DNA of 41,170 bases from IMG/VR virus record IMGVR_UViG_3300030116_003902, positions 1-41,170 of that record; one strand, written 5' to 3'. Below are positions 6,573 through 14,170 of this stretch, in pieces. How positions within the stretch are numbered: the first letter of the stretch is position 1; every line of letters begins with the position of its first letter. Under the pieces are notes generated by a model. That model made no database searches. It was not told where the DNA came from and was given only the letters and a program-made list of their open reading frames with translations. The stretch is from a virus. Made by a program: the position numbers and the translations under genes.

Positions 6573-6991
6573 GTTGGGAAAACGTTCTGAAGATATCCCC
6601 AGAAGAATATGGGGCTGATGAAAAGGATGGTAAGAGGCCATTGACTGATTCTGAAATAAAAGAAATAACTTATACATTTCAGAGAAAATTAAAGGAACTT
6701 GAAAAGAAACATCATGGTCTTGTTGCTGAACATGAAGTAGAGGAATTATTGGAAAAGGTAGTTCAAGATTTTGTGGATAAACATGAAGAGGCGTTTCAAC
6801 GTAAAGTAGAGAATTCAGATTCATGTGAGGAATGTGGGAAACTTCTACCAAAACCAAAACCCGGCATCCAGAGAAAGAACCCAAAGATTTCTAGAACTCA
6901 CTATGCCGCTAGAAAATTGAATCTGTGTTTGGGTTGTCTTATCAGGAGACAGTCAAGAAGACGCTTGAAGACTAGGGAGGGTTGGAGATGA
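6569..6991 (+). CDS. ILK-tagged zinc-ribbon protein, 140 aa
   Basis: The tag is MSWENVLK. Residues 25-80 form a long charged helix (ITYTFQRKLKELEKKHH). A zinc ribbon follows: CEECGK at about 91-96 and CLGC about 30 residues later, with a basic tail RRQSRRRLKTREGWR. This looks like a helical spacer plus nucleic-acid-binding ribbon, so the protein could be DNA-associated inside the capsid. It is coupled by ATGA to both neighbours. Confidence 0.85.
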   Translation: MSWENVLKISPEEYGADEKDGKRPLTDSEIKEITYTFQRKLKELEKKHHGLVAEHEVEELLEKVVQDFVDKHEEAFQRKVENSDSCEECGKLLPKPKPGIQRKNPKISRTHYAARKLNLCLGCLIRRQSRRRLKTREGWR

Positions 6992-7545
6992 ATTGGTTCG
7001 ATATTCTCAAAACCACAGACCCATTTTTCGTGGCAATTGATGAGATGGTTTCCTATTGGGAGAACCTTCACGATTGGTATGAACACATTTGGAATCAGAT
7101 TAAGCGTATGAAGAATGACCCTGTTTATGCCGGAGAGATGCAAACCTTAGTTGGTGCGTCAGAATTCACAGATAGCCAACAAGGGGCATTTCGTCAACAG
7201 GGTGAGAGTGTAGAAGACAAAAAAGGTGTGGCACAACACCATATAGACAAACTAACACAGATGCGTGATACTAATGCAATCCGTGATTTCTATTACTATC
7301 TCAAAACTCACCTTAGAAATTCTCAACAGTTGGAAGACACGAATAATATGATTTACAATGTGTTGAGAAATGAGAAACCTGCGGGAATGAGAGGATGGTT
7401 TTCAAGGTTGGATATACCAAAGCCTCCAGAAATGCCGACTTATGATTCTATTGAAAAACACACACAAAGACTAGAAGAGTTATTCTTAGTTTATGTCCCC
7501 GGTGAGAAACAGGGACATATGGGAAAATGGGTTCAGAGGAGATAA
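6988..7545 (+). CDS. ILK-tagged helical protein, 185 aa
   Basis: The ATG at 6988 overlaps the previous stop and gives MNWFDILKTTDPF; a TTG two codons earlier is less likely. The protein is helical with several Trp and Tyr residues (MVSYWENLHDWYEHIWNQIKRM). No recognised domain is present. The next gene follows after a single base. Confidence 0.85.
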   Translation: MNWFDILKTTDPFFVAIDEMVSYWENLHDWYEHIWNQIKRMKNDPVYAGEMQTLVGASEFTDSQQGAFRQQGESVEDKKGVAQHHIDKLTQMRDTNAIRDFYYYLKTHLRNSQQLEDTNNMIYNVLRNEKPAGMRGWFSRLDIPKPPEMPTYDSIEKHTQRLEELFLVYVPGEKQGHMGKWVQRR

Positions 7546-7546
7546 C

Positions 7547-7891
7547 ATGAGTTGGTTTAATCTTCTAAAAGATAAAAAATATCATGTGACTACAAGTGGA
7601 GCCGTTCCTAAAATAATGGAAGATGGAATTCAACCAAGAGGTAGTCCTAAATCTATATTGAGGGGAAATGCTTGGACTTTCACAAACTTAGATGATGCTA
7701 GAGAATATCAAAAAGAGAGTAAAAGAGATTTAGATGTTATTCTTGAGATAGAACCGGATGCTGATATTCATTTTGAGAGAGGGCCGGATGAATTAATTGG
7801 AACAGGTGGTAAGTCAGGAGTTCGTGGAAAACTACTAGAAACATCAGTTGCTAATATTCCTATTACGGGTAAGATGAAGGTGGTGGGATAA
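7547..7891 (+). CDS. ILK-tagged putative ADP-ribosyltransferase-fold protein, 114 aa
   Basis: The ATG at 7547 gives MSWFNLLKDK; the frame extends upstream, but that part belongs to the previous gene. After the tag, YHVTTSGAVPKIMEDGIQPRG (residues 12-32) resembles the first NAD-binding strand (YHxT...I...G) of small ART/KptA-like transferases. WTFTNLDDAREY (43-54) fits the second strand and helix, and VILEIEPD the third. Glu98 in LLETSVANIP could be the late catalytic acid. The H13 and E98 roles are inferred. If active it would transfer ADP-ribose from NAD to a host or viral target. Phage T4 packages an ART (Alt) behind a capsid-targeting sequence, a suggestive parallel. Confidence 0.6.
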   Translation: MSWFNLLKDKKYHVTTSGAVPKIMEDGIQPRGSPKSILRGNAWTFTNLDDAREYQKESKRDLDVILEIEPDADIHFERGPDELIGTGGKSGVRGKLLETSVANIPITGKMKVVG

Positions 7892-8262
7892 TGAAGTGGT
7901 TTGATTTAGTTAAAGACAATGTAGACGATGCTATTGACGATTTGGAAGAAGTTGCAGAAGAGTATGATTTATCTGAGCATGAATGGGAATCTGTTGATGA
8001 TGCCTCGGATTATCTCTTTGAGCATAAGGTCAAGAAATTCGTGCCAAATGACATAGGGTTTCCATTTGGGCAATACAGGAATAATAGGACTAAAAGCCTA
8101 GTCACGGTTGTTGGTGTGGATTTAGAAGAGAAAAATTTGATTTATAGATACAAAGAGTTTGGTTCAAATGAAATCAAAAGAATGTCAGAAAAGAATTTCA
8201 AGAGTGTTCATACTAGACTTGCAGATTGGAGACAAACCCTACAAAACCAACCTAAAGAATAA
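7891..8262 (+). CDS. ILK-tagged acidic protein, 123 aa
   Basis: It begins MKWFDLVKDN, a tag variant. An acidic helical segment follows (VDDAIDDLEEVAEEYDLSEHEWE), then a beta-rich part (SLVTVVGVDLEEKNLIYRYKEF) that could be a small SH3-like or Tudor-like barrel. The start overlaps the previous stop (TAATG). The function is unknown. Confidence 0.85.
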   Translation: MKWFDLVKDNVDDAIDDLEEVAEEYDLSEHEWESVDDASDYLFEHKVKKFVPNDIGFPFGQYRNNRTKSLVTVVGVDLEEKNLIYRYKEFGSNEIKRMSEKNFKSVHTRLADWRQTLQNQPKE

Positions 8263-8303
8263 AGGGATAATGTATTATGCGCCACAATTAGGGGATAGGT
8301 CAA

Positions 8304-9398
8304 ATGTCAAAAACAGTAAAGATTGGTAATTTTAAGGGCATTCTTGAAGTAGATGGAATTGACGAATTAAAAAAAAGATTTACAGAGTGGCGTGACAATT
8401 GTGAAGACCTCAAGGGAGAGGAAATAGGCGTTAGGAGAACCAAAGACAATCTCTATGGTATGATTAAGAAACACGGCGTTGCAAAGAGAATAGTGTTTGA
8501 CAAGAAGGGTTCTAAGGAAAGCAAGAAAATGGCTAAGGCCGTAGGAGGCGCACATCTAATTCCTCTTGTGGAGCAATTGTTCACCCAAGAGAATTATGAC
8601 CCTACTGCTACTGATGCAGTATTAGAGATAAAGAGACTAATGGATGACTACGGTAGGCCGGAGAGTCCGTTGAATCCTCGGAACATCACATTCAATGGAA
8701 TAGACGAAGTTGATGATGAACCCATGAAGATGCGTGGTAAGGTAGTCAAGGATAAGAAGGGACTTCCTGTTCATAAGATAAAACATACACCTGTGTATGG
8801 ACATTATAGAACTAAGAAGTATGTTCAGTATCGTAATGTCTACAAGGACAAAGACGAATTTGACGCTAAGGATGACAAATGGTATTCTCCTACAAAGGGA
8901 ACTGCCGAGCCTCCCATGTGGCAATGTCTTTATGGAAAAGGGGAAGGTAAATTAGGATTCAAGGAGAGTCTAGATACTATTGTGGATGATATGATATTGG
9001 CCCTACAAGAAGGCGAATTGACAATTACCAAAGATACTCCACTACCAATAGAAGGTAGGGGTGCGGCGGAGAAGATATTCAATGAGATTCCAGAAGTTAG
9101 GGAATGGTTTGAGAGAGCAGTCAAGAACCCACAATACAGAACCAAGAGTGGGAAGTTTTCCTCAGATGCCGCCTCTAGGTTTTGGAGAAATACTCCACTA
9201 ATTCTAGAGAATGATGATGAGTCTGATGCCATAAAAGAAATAATGGGTGTGGTTGCTACGAAATATCCAGCAGATATAACTGAGGTTCCTCTCAAGATTT
9301 CTAGAGGACAATGCAATCACCTTGCTAGATTAGCAGGTTTCAAAGAGGAACAAGTAGAGAAGATGGAGACAGATTGGAAGAGGTTGATGTTAGCATGA
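8304..9398 (+). CDS. Hypothetical protein without the tag, 364 aa
   Basis: The family is unrecognised. It begins MSKTVKIGNFKGILEVDG and lacks the Trp tag. The sequence is globular and rich in Lys and Asp, with a Trp/Tyr-rich middle (TPVYGHYRTKKYVQYRNVYK) and a helical C-terminus (QCNHLARLAGFKEEQVEKME). It is preceded by a 41-base gap with GGGGATAGG just upstream, one of the few breaks in the coupled chain, so a fresh ribosome entry or promoter may lie there. A structural role is suggested only by context. Confidence 0.85.
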   Translation: MSKTVKIGNFKGILEVDGIDELKKRFTEWRDNCEDLKGEEIGVRRTKDNLYGMIKKHGVAKRIVFDKKGSKESKKMAKAVGGAHLIPLVEQLFTQENYDPTATDAVLEIKRLMDDYGRPESPLNPRNITFNGIDEVDDEPMKMRGKVVKDKKGLPVHKIKHTPVYGHYRTKKYVQYRNVYKDKDEFDAKDDKWYSPTKGTAEPPMWQCLYGKGEGKLGFKESLDTIVDDMILALQEGELTITKDTPLPIEGRGAAEKIFNEIPEVREWFERAVKNPQYRTKSGKFSSDAASRFWRNTPLILENDDESDAIKEIMGVVATKYPADITEVPLKISRGQCNHLARLAGFKEEQVEKMETDWKRLMLA

Positions 9399-9493
9399 GT
9401 TGTTGTGGTGCGGGAATAAGTTTAGATAATGAAAATGTAGGTGCGCCAACAGGTTGTCCCTACTGCTATCGGAATTGGAGTGATGAAGAATGA
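9395..9493 (+). CDS. 32-aa cysteine-rich microprotein
   Basis: The frame MSCCGAGISLDNENV ends with TGCPYCYRNWSDEE. It contains a CC pair and a CPYC pair, enough for one zinc site. It begins and ends with ATGA overlaps with the genes on either side, exactly filling the gap between them, which strongly supports translation. The role is unknown; it may be a structural zinc peptide or redox-like CPYC motif. Confidence 0.65.
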   Translation: MSCCGAGISLDNENVGAPTGCPYCYRNWSDEE

Positions 9494-9972
9494 GTTGGAG
9501 AGACATAGTAAAAATAGCCTCTAGCCGGGATGAAGACCAATTTAATGAAGTGTGGAATGATGAGGAAGACAAAAAGAAATTTCTTGTCTATCTATCAGGA
9601 CAAGAGAGAACGAATAGTCTTCATGGTAAGTGGGTATATCTGTTTTCGGCTGATACTAGACAAGAAGCATATAACGACTTAAAACAAAGAATGCATGATG
9701 GTGGAAACCCTCATCCGTGGACTGTTGAAGGAAGTCTATATGAAGGTCATGCAGTTGTTTATGATGATAGCAATCCTTTCCGGTCTTTAATGCTCATGGC
9801 TCCTTCTTATTGGTATTATATTGCTGATGGCCCAGATGATTTACCACCTTCTGAACCTGAAACAATAAGAGTTGATTGGACTTCTTCCGAGAGAGTATTG
9901 GATAGATTGGCAGGTGCAGATTATGACGAAACTAGAGAAGAAAGACAAACATGGGATGAGGATGAACAATGA
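9490..9972 (+). CDS. ILK-tagged protein, 160 aa
   Basis: It begins MSWRDIVKIASS. The first 20 bases of this gene are identical to those of the gene at 9969. The middle appears globular with aromatic residues (WVYLFSADTRQEAYNDLKQR; MAPSYWYYIADGP), and the C-terminus is acidic (RQTWDEDEQ). The family is unrecognised. The start overlaps the preceding microprotein. Confidence 0.85.
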   Translation: MSWRDIVKIASSRDEDQFNEVWNDEEDKKKFLVYLSGQERTNSLHGKWVYLFSADTRQEAYNDLKQRMHDGGNPHPWTVEGSLYEGHAVVYDDSNPFRSLMLMAPSYWYYIADGPDDLPPSEPETIRVDWTSSERVLDRLAGADYDETREERQTWDEDEQ

Positions 9973-10211
9973 GTTGGAGAGACATAGTGAAAGAGGATGA
10001 ACCTAAGACGTTCCGAGGAACAGAAGAACAAGGATTGACCATTACAGAAGAACAAAAGCAATTCTTAGTAGACAGAATAGTAGAAGCAATAGATAAAGAA
10101 ATAAAAATATTATCTGATACTAAACAGGTCACTATGGAAGATGCTAAAGAAATTCAAGAAAGAGTTCAAAGAAGGATAATAGCAGAATTTAGAGAAAGTG
10201 AAAACACATGA
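9969..10211 (+). CDS. ILK-tagged small helical protein, 80 aa
   Basis: It begins MSWRDIVKEDEP and shares an identical 20-base start with the gene at 9490, but the rest is unrelated. The body is a helical hairpin rich in Ile, Glu and Lys (QFLVDRIVEAIDKEIKIL and EIQERVQRRIIAEF). It is coupled by ATGA on both sides. Confidence 0.85.
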   Translation: MSWRDIVKEDEPKTFRGTEEQGLTITEEQKQFLVDRIVEAIDKEIKILSDTKQVTMEDAKEIQERVQRRIIAEFRESENT

Positions 10212-10864
10212 TAACGAGAAAGAGATGCAAGTTTTGCAATCACGATGAGCGAGAGCAAATGGAAGAATCCCTACATAAAAACGAAGTCTCACATGATGAC
10301 TTGGACAAAAGCATGGGTTGGCCTAGTGGAACGACTTCCAAGCATTTCCGAAATCACATGGGAGAGTATGTTGATTCCTCTAATCCCCGTTGCGTTATTT
10401 GCACAAGCCCCGGTAGGAGAGATATAGAGATAGCATTGCATAATGGGGATATGTCTGCTACTGAGGTTGCTGAGATGGAGGGTTGTTCTGAACAACAAGT
10501 GATGCGTCATATGAGAAGTCATCTCCAACCATTGGTTCAGCAGTCTGCCGCTAACATAGTGGCACAACAGGAAATGAATGAGATAGATATAATCACGAAT
10601 AACGTAGTTAGGTTGGATGCCAAGTTAGACTTATTGTTGAATGATGATGATGTTAGTCCGAAGGCCATAGATTCCCTAACCAAACTTGCTAAGGAGGTTC
10701 GTGAGAGTTTGAAGTATGCTCTAGAGTTCAAGGGCAAATTGGTTCACAAGAGACAAGATACGGTTATCGTTCACCAGATGCAAGTAATCAAGGAGGTTCT
10801 AGCACAGAACCATCCCGATGTCTGGTTAGATGTGAGAAAGCAAATGGAGGAAAAGATGCAATGA
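10208..10864 (+). CDS. Tandem zinc-HTH protein, candidate terminase small subunit, 218 aa
   Basis: Two repeats of about 55 residues each carry CxxC, a helix-turn-helix-like segment and HxRxH: C7/C10 with H46/H50, and C62/C65 with H101/H105. A helical region follows (VVRLDAKLDLLLNDDD, then LTKLAKEVRESLKYALEFKGK) and an amphipathic C-terminus. DNA-binding N-terminus, central oligomerising helices and a C-terminal partner segment match the layout of small terminase subunits, and terL lies downstream at 17687. It lacks the Trp tag. A regulator is the alternative. Confidence 0.6.
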   Translation: MITRKRCKFCNHDEREQMEESLHKNEVSHDDLDKSMGWPSGTTSKHFRNHMGEYVDSSNPRCVICTSPGRRDIEIALHNGDMSATEVAEMEGCSEQQVMRHMRSHLQPLVQQSAANIVAQQEMNEIDIITNNVVRLDAKLDLLLNDDDVSPKAIDSLTKLAKEVRESLKYALEFKGKLVHKRQDTVIVHQMQVIKEVLAQNHPDVWLDVRKQMEEKMQ

Positions 10865-11532
10865 GTTGGTGGAACGTAATTAAGGATGACAGGAAACAGG
10901 ACTTGAAAGAATGGTTCGATAGGCAATCTAAAAGTAAGCAAGATGAACTCTATGCTATCTCATATGGCAGAGCCGCAGTAATTAACGATATGAAGGCTAT
11001 TGATGTTGCGTGGCTAGATGAATTTCACCCACAATGGAGAGAGAAAAACAAGAAAACTATGAAGGAACGTGGTTCCAAAGTATATCAAAAGAATACACCT
11101 AGAATTAAGAATTTAGATGAAGATAGATGGATGGATGAAAGAAACCCAATGGATAAAAGAATACTAAGAAAACTAGACGATTTGTTTGTCTATTGGGGAG
11201 TAGGAGAGAAGTTCTCTATTGACTATAATAATGCTAAGAAAATGGCAGACGCATTCCCCCAAGTAGATGTCACCGGAAAACCTGATGACTTTGAGATGAT
11301 GTGGAATGGAAAGACATTGGGTAGCATGAAAGAACTTGATGCAGGTAGGGATGAAGAGTTCAGTTCGGAAGGAGAGTATCTTGGAAAATCTAAGTTATTC
11401 GCATTAGATACTAAGTTATTCGCCTTGCCTTATTTCGGATATAGGCCGGAGACAGGAGTAGAAGACTATGCGCCCGTAGAAAGTCGAAGTGTCATTAGAG
11501 ATAATAGAAAGGAAACAGGCTTTAGAGGTTGA
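10861..11532 (+). CDS. ILK-tagged protein, 223 aa
   Basis: It begins MSWWNVIKDDRKQ. A Trp-containing basic helical part (IDVAWLDEFHPQWREKNKKT) is followed by a region with KKMADAFPQVDVTGKPDDFE. LGKSKLFALDTKLFALPYFGYRPE near the C-terminus contains a short internal repeat (KLFAL twice). The family is unrecognised. The start overlaps the zinc-HTH gene by ATGA. Confidence 0.85.
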   Translation: MSWWNVIKDDRKQDLKEWFDRQSKSKQDELYAISYGRAAVINDMKAIDVAWLDEFHPQWREKNKKTMKERGSKVYQKNTPRIKNLDEDRWMDERNPMDKRILRKLDDLFVYWGVGEKFSIDYNNAKKMADAFPQVDVTGKPDDFEMMWNGKTLGSMKELDAGRDEEFSSEGEYLGKSKLFALDTKLFALPYFGYRPETGVEDYAPVESRSVIRDNRKETGFRG

Positions 11533-11536
11533 TGCA

Positions 11537-11977
11537 ATGAGTTGGCAGAAAATCCTCAAGGCTGATACTGAACCGAAATGGTCAGAAGAGAAAAAGAATC
11601 AGATGAGAGAACAACTCAAAGATGATGGAACTCCAGACGAATATATTGAACAATACATCTACGAAGGGCCAACCAAAACGCTTGAAGATGATTTAGGTAA
11701 GGAATACATAGGTGAATGGTGGAAAGAATACCAAATGTATGTGGAGGTAGTAGGTGAAGAAGAATCTAGAGATACTTTTCTATCTATTCTAAGTGAAGTT
11801 GACCCAGAAGTAGAGGCGAGAGGTGAATCAATGTCAACTGAGGAACTAAGTCGAAGGTTTGGAGACAAGGCTAGTTGGCAGGGCATGACAGAAATACCTC
11901 CAGAAGCAATGGAATCTGCTGAAGCATTGGAAGAACACTTCAGACGAGAATCAAAAAAACAGGAGGAATTTGAATGA
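11537..11977 (+). CDS. ILK-tagged acidic helical protein, 146 aa
   Basis: The ATG at 11537, four bases after the previous stop, gives MSWQKILKADTEP. The upstream extension of the frame overlaps the preceding gene and was not used. The protein is acidic and helical (KEYQMYVEVVGEEESRDTFL; ESAEALEEHFRRESKKQEEFE). No enzymatic motif is seen. It ends with an ATGA overlap into the 730-aa gene. Confidence 0.85.
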   Translation: MSWQKILKADTEPKWSEEKKNQMREQLKDDGTPDEYIEQYIYEGPTKTLEDDLGKEYIGEWWKEYQMYVEVVGEEESRDTFLSILSEVDPEVEARGESMSTEELSRRFGDKASWQGMTEIPPEAMESAEALEEHFRRESKKQEEFE

Positions 11978-14166
11978 GTTGGAAGAATCTATTGAAGACA
12001 CAGGAGAAACTACCCAAAGAAATCCTAGAGGCTTATGCTAAACATACTGAAATGTCTGATAAGATAAAAGAAGGGATGGAAAAGGATAGACAAGATGAGC
12101 CTCAGAAACCTATTCCCAAGAAAGAAAGCCAAGCGAATACTCCGTGGGGCGTTAATGAAAAAAGAAAAAAGATTCATCGGGCTAAACAAGAAAAGGCCAA
12201 AAGACAAAAACAAACAGACAGAACTTCTCAATTAGATTTGAGTGGGAATGTAATCAAAGCAAAAGCCTCACATCCAGAAGGGTTTCAATTAGACACATGG
12301 AACAATCTGAAACTGAATTACCTTAGTTTTAGCAATGAGAACGAGATGAAAGAAATCATAGATGAGATTAACAAAGAAGGTAATTTTTCAGAAGTGACTC
12401 GTTTGTTATCTAGACTACTTAGATTGGATGACGGCATACAGGAGACTGTATTGTTCAGTAGCAAATTACCACTAAGTCTGATGAAGGAGAGAGGCAAGGC
12501 ATTACAGGAAGCATTGTCCACAGTTAGTCAACAAGAGATTGAGGAATTAGTAAATGCTTTCTTGGCAGGTAATCATGAAAGTCTGATGGATTATGTAGGA
12601 AGAGAAGGAATTCCTAAACAAACAATAAGTGATAGACAGAAGAAGGTTCGCACTTGGGTTCAAAATGCAGAAGGCGTGAGAGAAAAAGTAGAAGCCGAGT
12701 TAGAGAAGAACCCAGATTTGAAGCAGACTGCTATCGGTAAGACATTTGGTTTGTTTGAGGAATATGGGGAAGAAGCAAGCCTCACTACTAGTTGGGAGAA
12801 CATCAAGGATGAGATAGCCGCAGAATACCTACGTTTTGTCATTACTTCTAGTAATATAAAAAGAGCAGAAAGACCAAAATTACTACCTAAAGATAAGAAT
12901 GGTCAACCTTTCAAATGGCTTATTCAAGGAGGTAGGACTAGAGAGATACCTGCAATTACATACATCCTAAAGAATGAGCAGTTTGACATGGGAGATACTG
13001 CTTTCCAAACTTCTTCTTCTGATGCCATAAATAGGAACAAGGCAATAGCGCATCTCAAGAGAAACTACACTACTAAGACTTGGAAGAAGAATAACAAGGA
13101 TAAGGTGACTACCGACCCATTGCAGTTAGAATTCGATAGGCTTGTTGAGACACAACAAACAGGTAAGACAGTTGGAGAAGGTAGGTCAGATACTAGAGGC
13201 GCACGACAAGCGACTAAATTGATTACTAATCCAAAAACAGGTAAGCCCGATAAGGTGTCAGTTCCGGTTGAGGGTAGAGCGAGAAACCTAAATAAATTTT
13301 TTACAATGCTCGCTAAACCTAGTAAGGCACAGGGACAGAAAGGCTATCCCAAACTTTGGGAAGAGTTAGTTGCTAGTATGGGAACCAATCCAAGATATGC
13401 CATATCAACTGAGACTTGGGAAAACTTGAATGAGTATCTAGAGTTGAAGGATTTGCCTTCTGAGACAGAAGAAGAGATTGAAGAGAAAGAGGATGCTCTT
13501 GAAGAACAAGAGGATGTTATAGAGCAACTACTTCCTATTGGTTCCTTTACTGAAATAGATGAGTTGACAGGTGAATTCGATGCAACAGGAAAAATCGAAA
13601 CACCGGGCTATCTAGATGATAATGAGGTTGCAGAAGCAATCAAGAGAATGACCCCTTCTGCTGATGCCCTTACTGTAAAGCCATCTACTTTGGAGGATGT
13701 TGAGACTCTAAAGAAACTGTTTGTAGGGTCGGGGTCTGCTAGGAACATACTCAGTATGAGATTCCCAGACAGACAATCTAGGCAGACTATGAAGATGAGG
13801 GATGAGAATGGTAGGATGTATGGTATGCTTACTGATGGTAAGTTGGATGGAAATCTTGAGAAGCCCGAAGATGTTATCGAGGTATTGAAAATATTTGAGA
13901 AGCATTTCGACCATGAGAAGGGGCCGGAAGGAAATCTGAGAGATGTCTACATGGATTTGAAATCTAGTTTAACTCCTTCAAAGGATGATGACAAGCATGA
14001 AGAGGAATGGAAGAACGCAATAGAGAAACTATATGCCGTGTTAGAAAGCGAACAGTATGGAAATCTTAGAAAGGCATTCTTGGATGCCATCAAAAAGGAA
14101 ATATTTGAAGAGTCTAAGGCAGTCGAATCTCCAGCAAAGGATTGGATAATGGATAAGATTGGGTGA
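11974..14166 (+). CDS. Large ILK-tagged protein, 730 aa
   Basis: It begins MSWKNLLKTQEKLP. The first 90 residues are Lys/Glu/Gln-rich and probably disordered. The body is helical with moderate charge and includes a strongly acidic linker (SETEEEIEEKEDALEEQEDV, about residues 488-507) before a C-terminal domain containing NILSMRFPDRQSRQTMKMRD. I recognise no family. A large, tagged, soluble protein in a head operon is a good candidate for an internal virion (ejected) protein. Polymerase or protease motifs were looked for and not found. Confidence 0.85.
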   Translation: MSWKNLLKTQEKLPKEILEAYAKHTEMSDKIKEGMEKDRQDEPQKPIPKKESQANTPWGVNEKRKKIHRAKQEKAKRQKQTDRTSQLDLSGNVIKAKASHPEGFQLDTWNNLKLNYLSFSNENEMKEIIDEINKEGNFSEVTRLLSRLLRLDDGIQETVLFSSKLPLSLMKERGKALQEALSTVSQQEIEELVNAFLAGNHESLMDYVGREGIPKQTISDRQKKVRTWVQNAEGVREKVEAELEKNPDLKQTAIGKTFGLFEEYGEEASLTTSWENIKDEIAAEYLRFVITSSNIKRAERPKLLPKDKNGQPFKWLIQGGRTREIPAITYILKNEQFDMGDTAFQTSSSDAINRNKAIAHLKRNYTTKTWKKNNKDKVTTDPLQLEFDRLVETQQTGKTVGEGRSDTRGARQATKLITNPKTGKPDKVSVPVEGRARNLNKFFTMLAKPSKAQGQKGYPKLWEELVASMGTNPRYAISTETWENLNEYLELKDLPSETEEEIEEKEDALEEQEDVIEQLLPIGSFTEIDELTGEFDATGKIETPGYLDDNEVAEAIKRMTPSADALTVKPSTLEDVETLKKLFVGSGSARNILSMRFPDRQSRQTMKMRDENGRMYGMLTDGKLDGNLEKPEDVIEVLKIFEKHFDHEKGPEGNLRDVYMDLKSSLTPSKDDDKHEEEWKNAIEKLYAVLESEQYGNLRKAFLDAIKKEIFEESKAVESPAKDWIMDKIG

Positions 14167-14170
14167 TATT

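Noticed and set aside
8270-8329. A 19-codon frame (MYYAPQLGDRSNVKNSKDW) before the gene at 8304
   Set aside because: It overlaps the next gene by 26 bases out of frame, has no ATGA coupling and no motif; probably chance.
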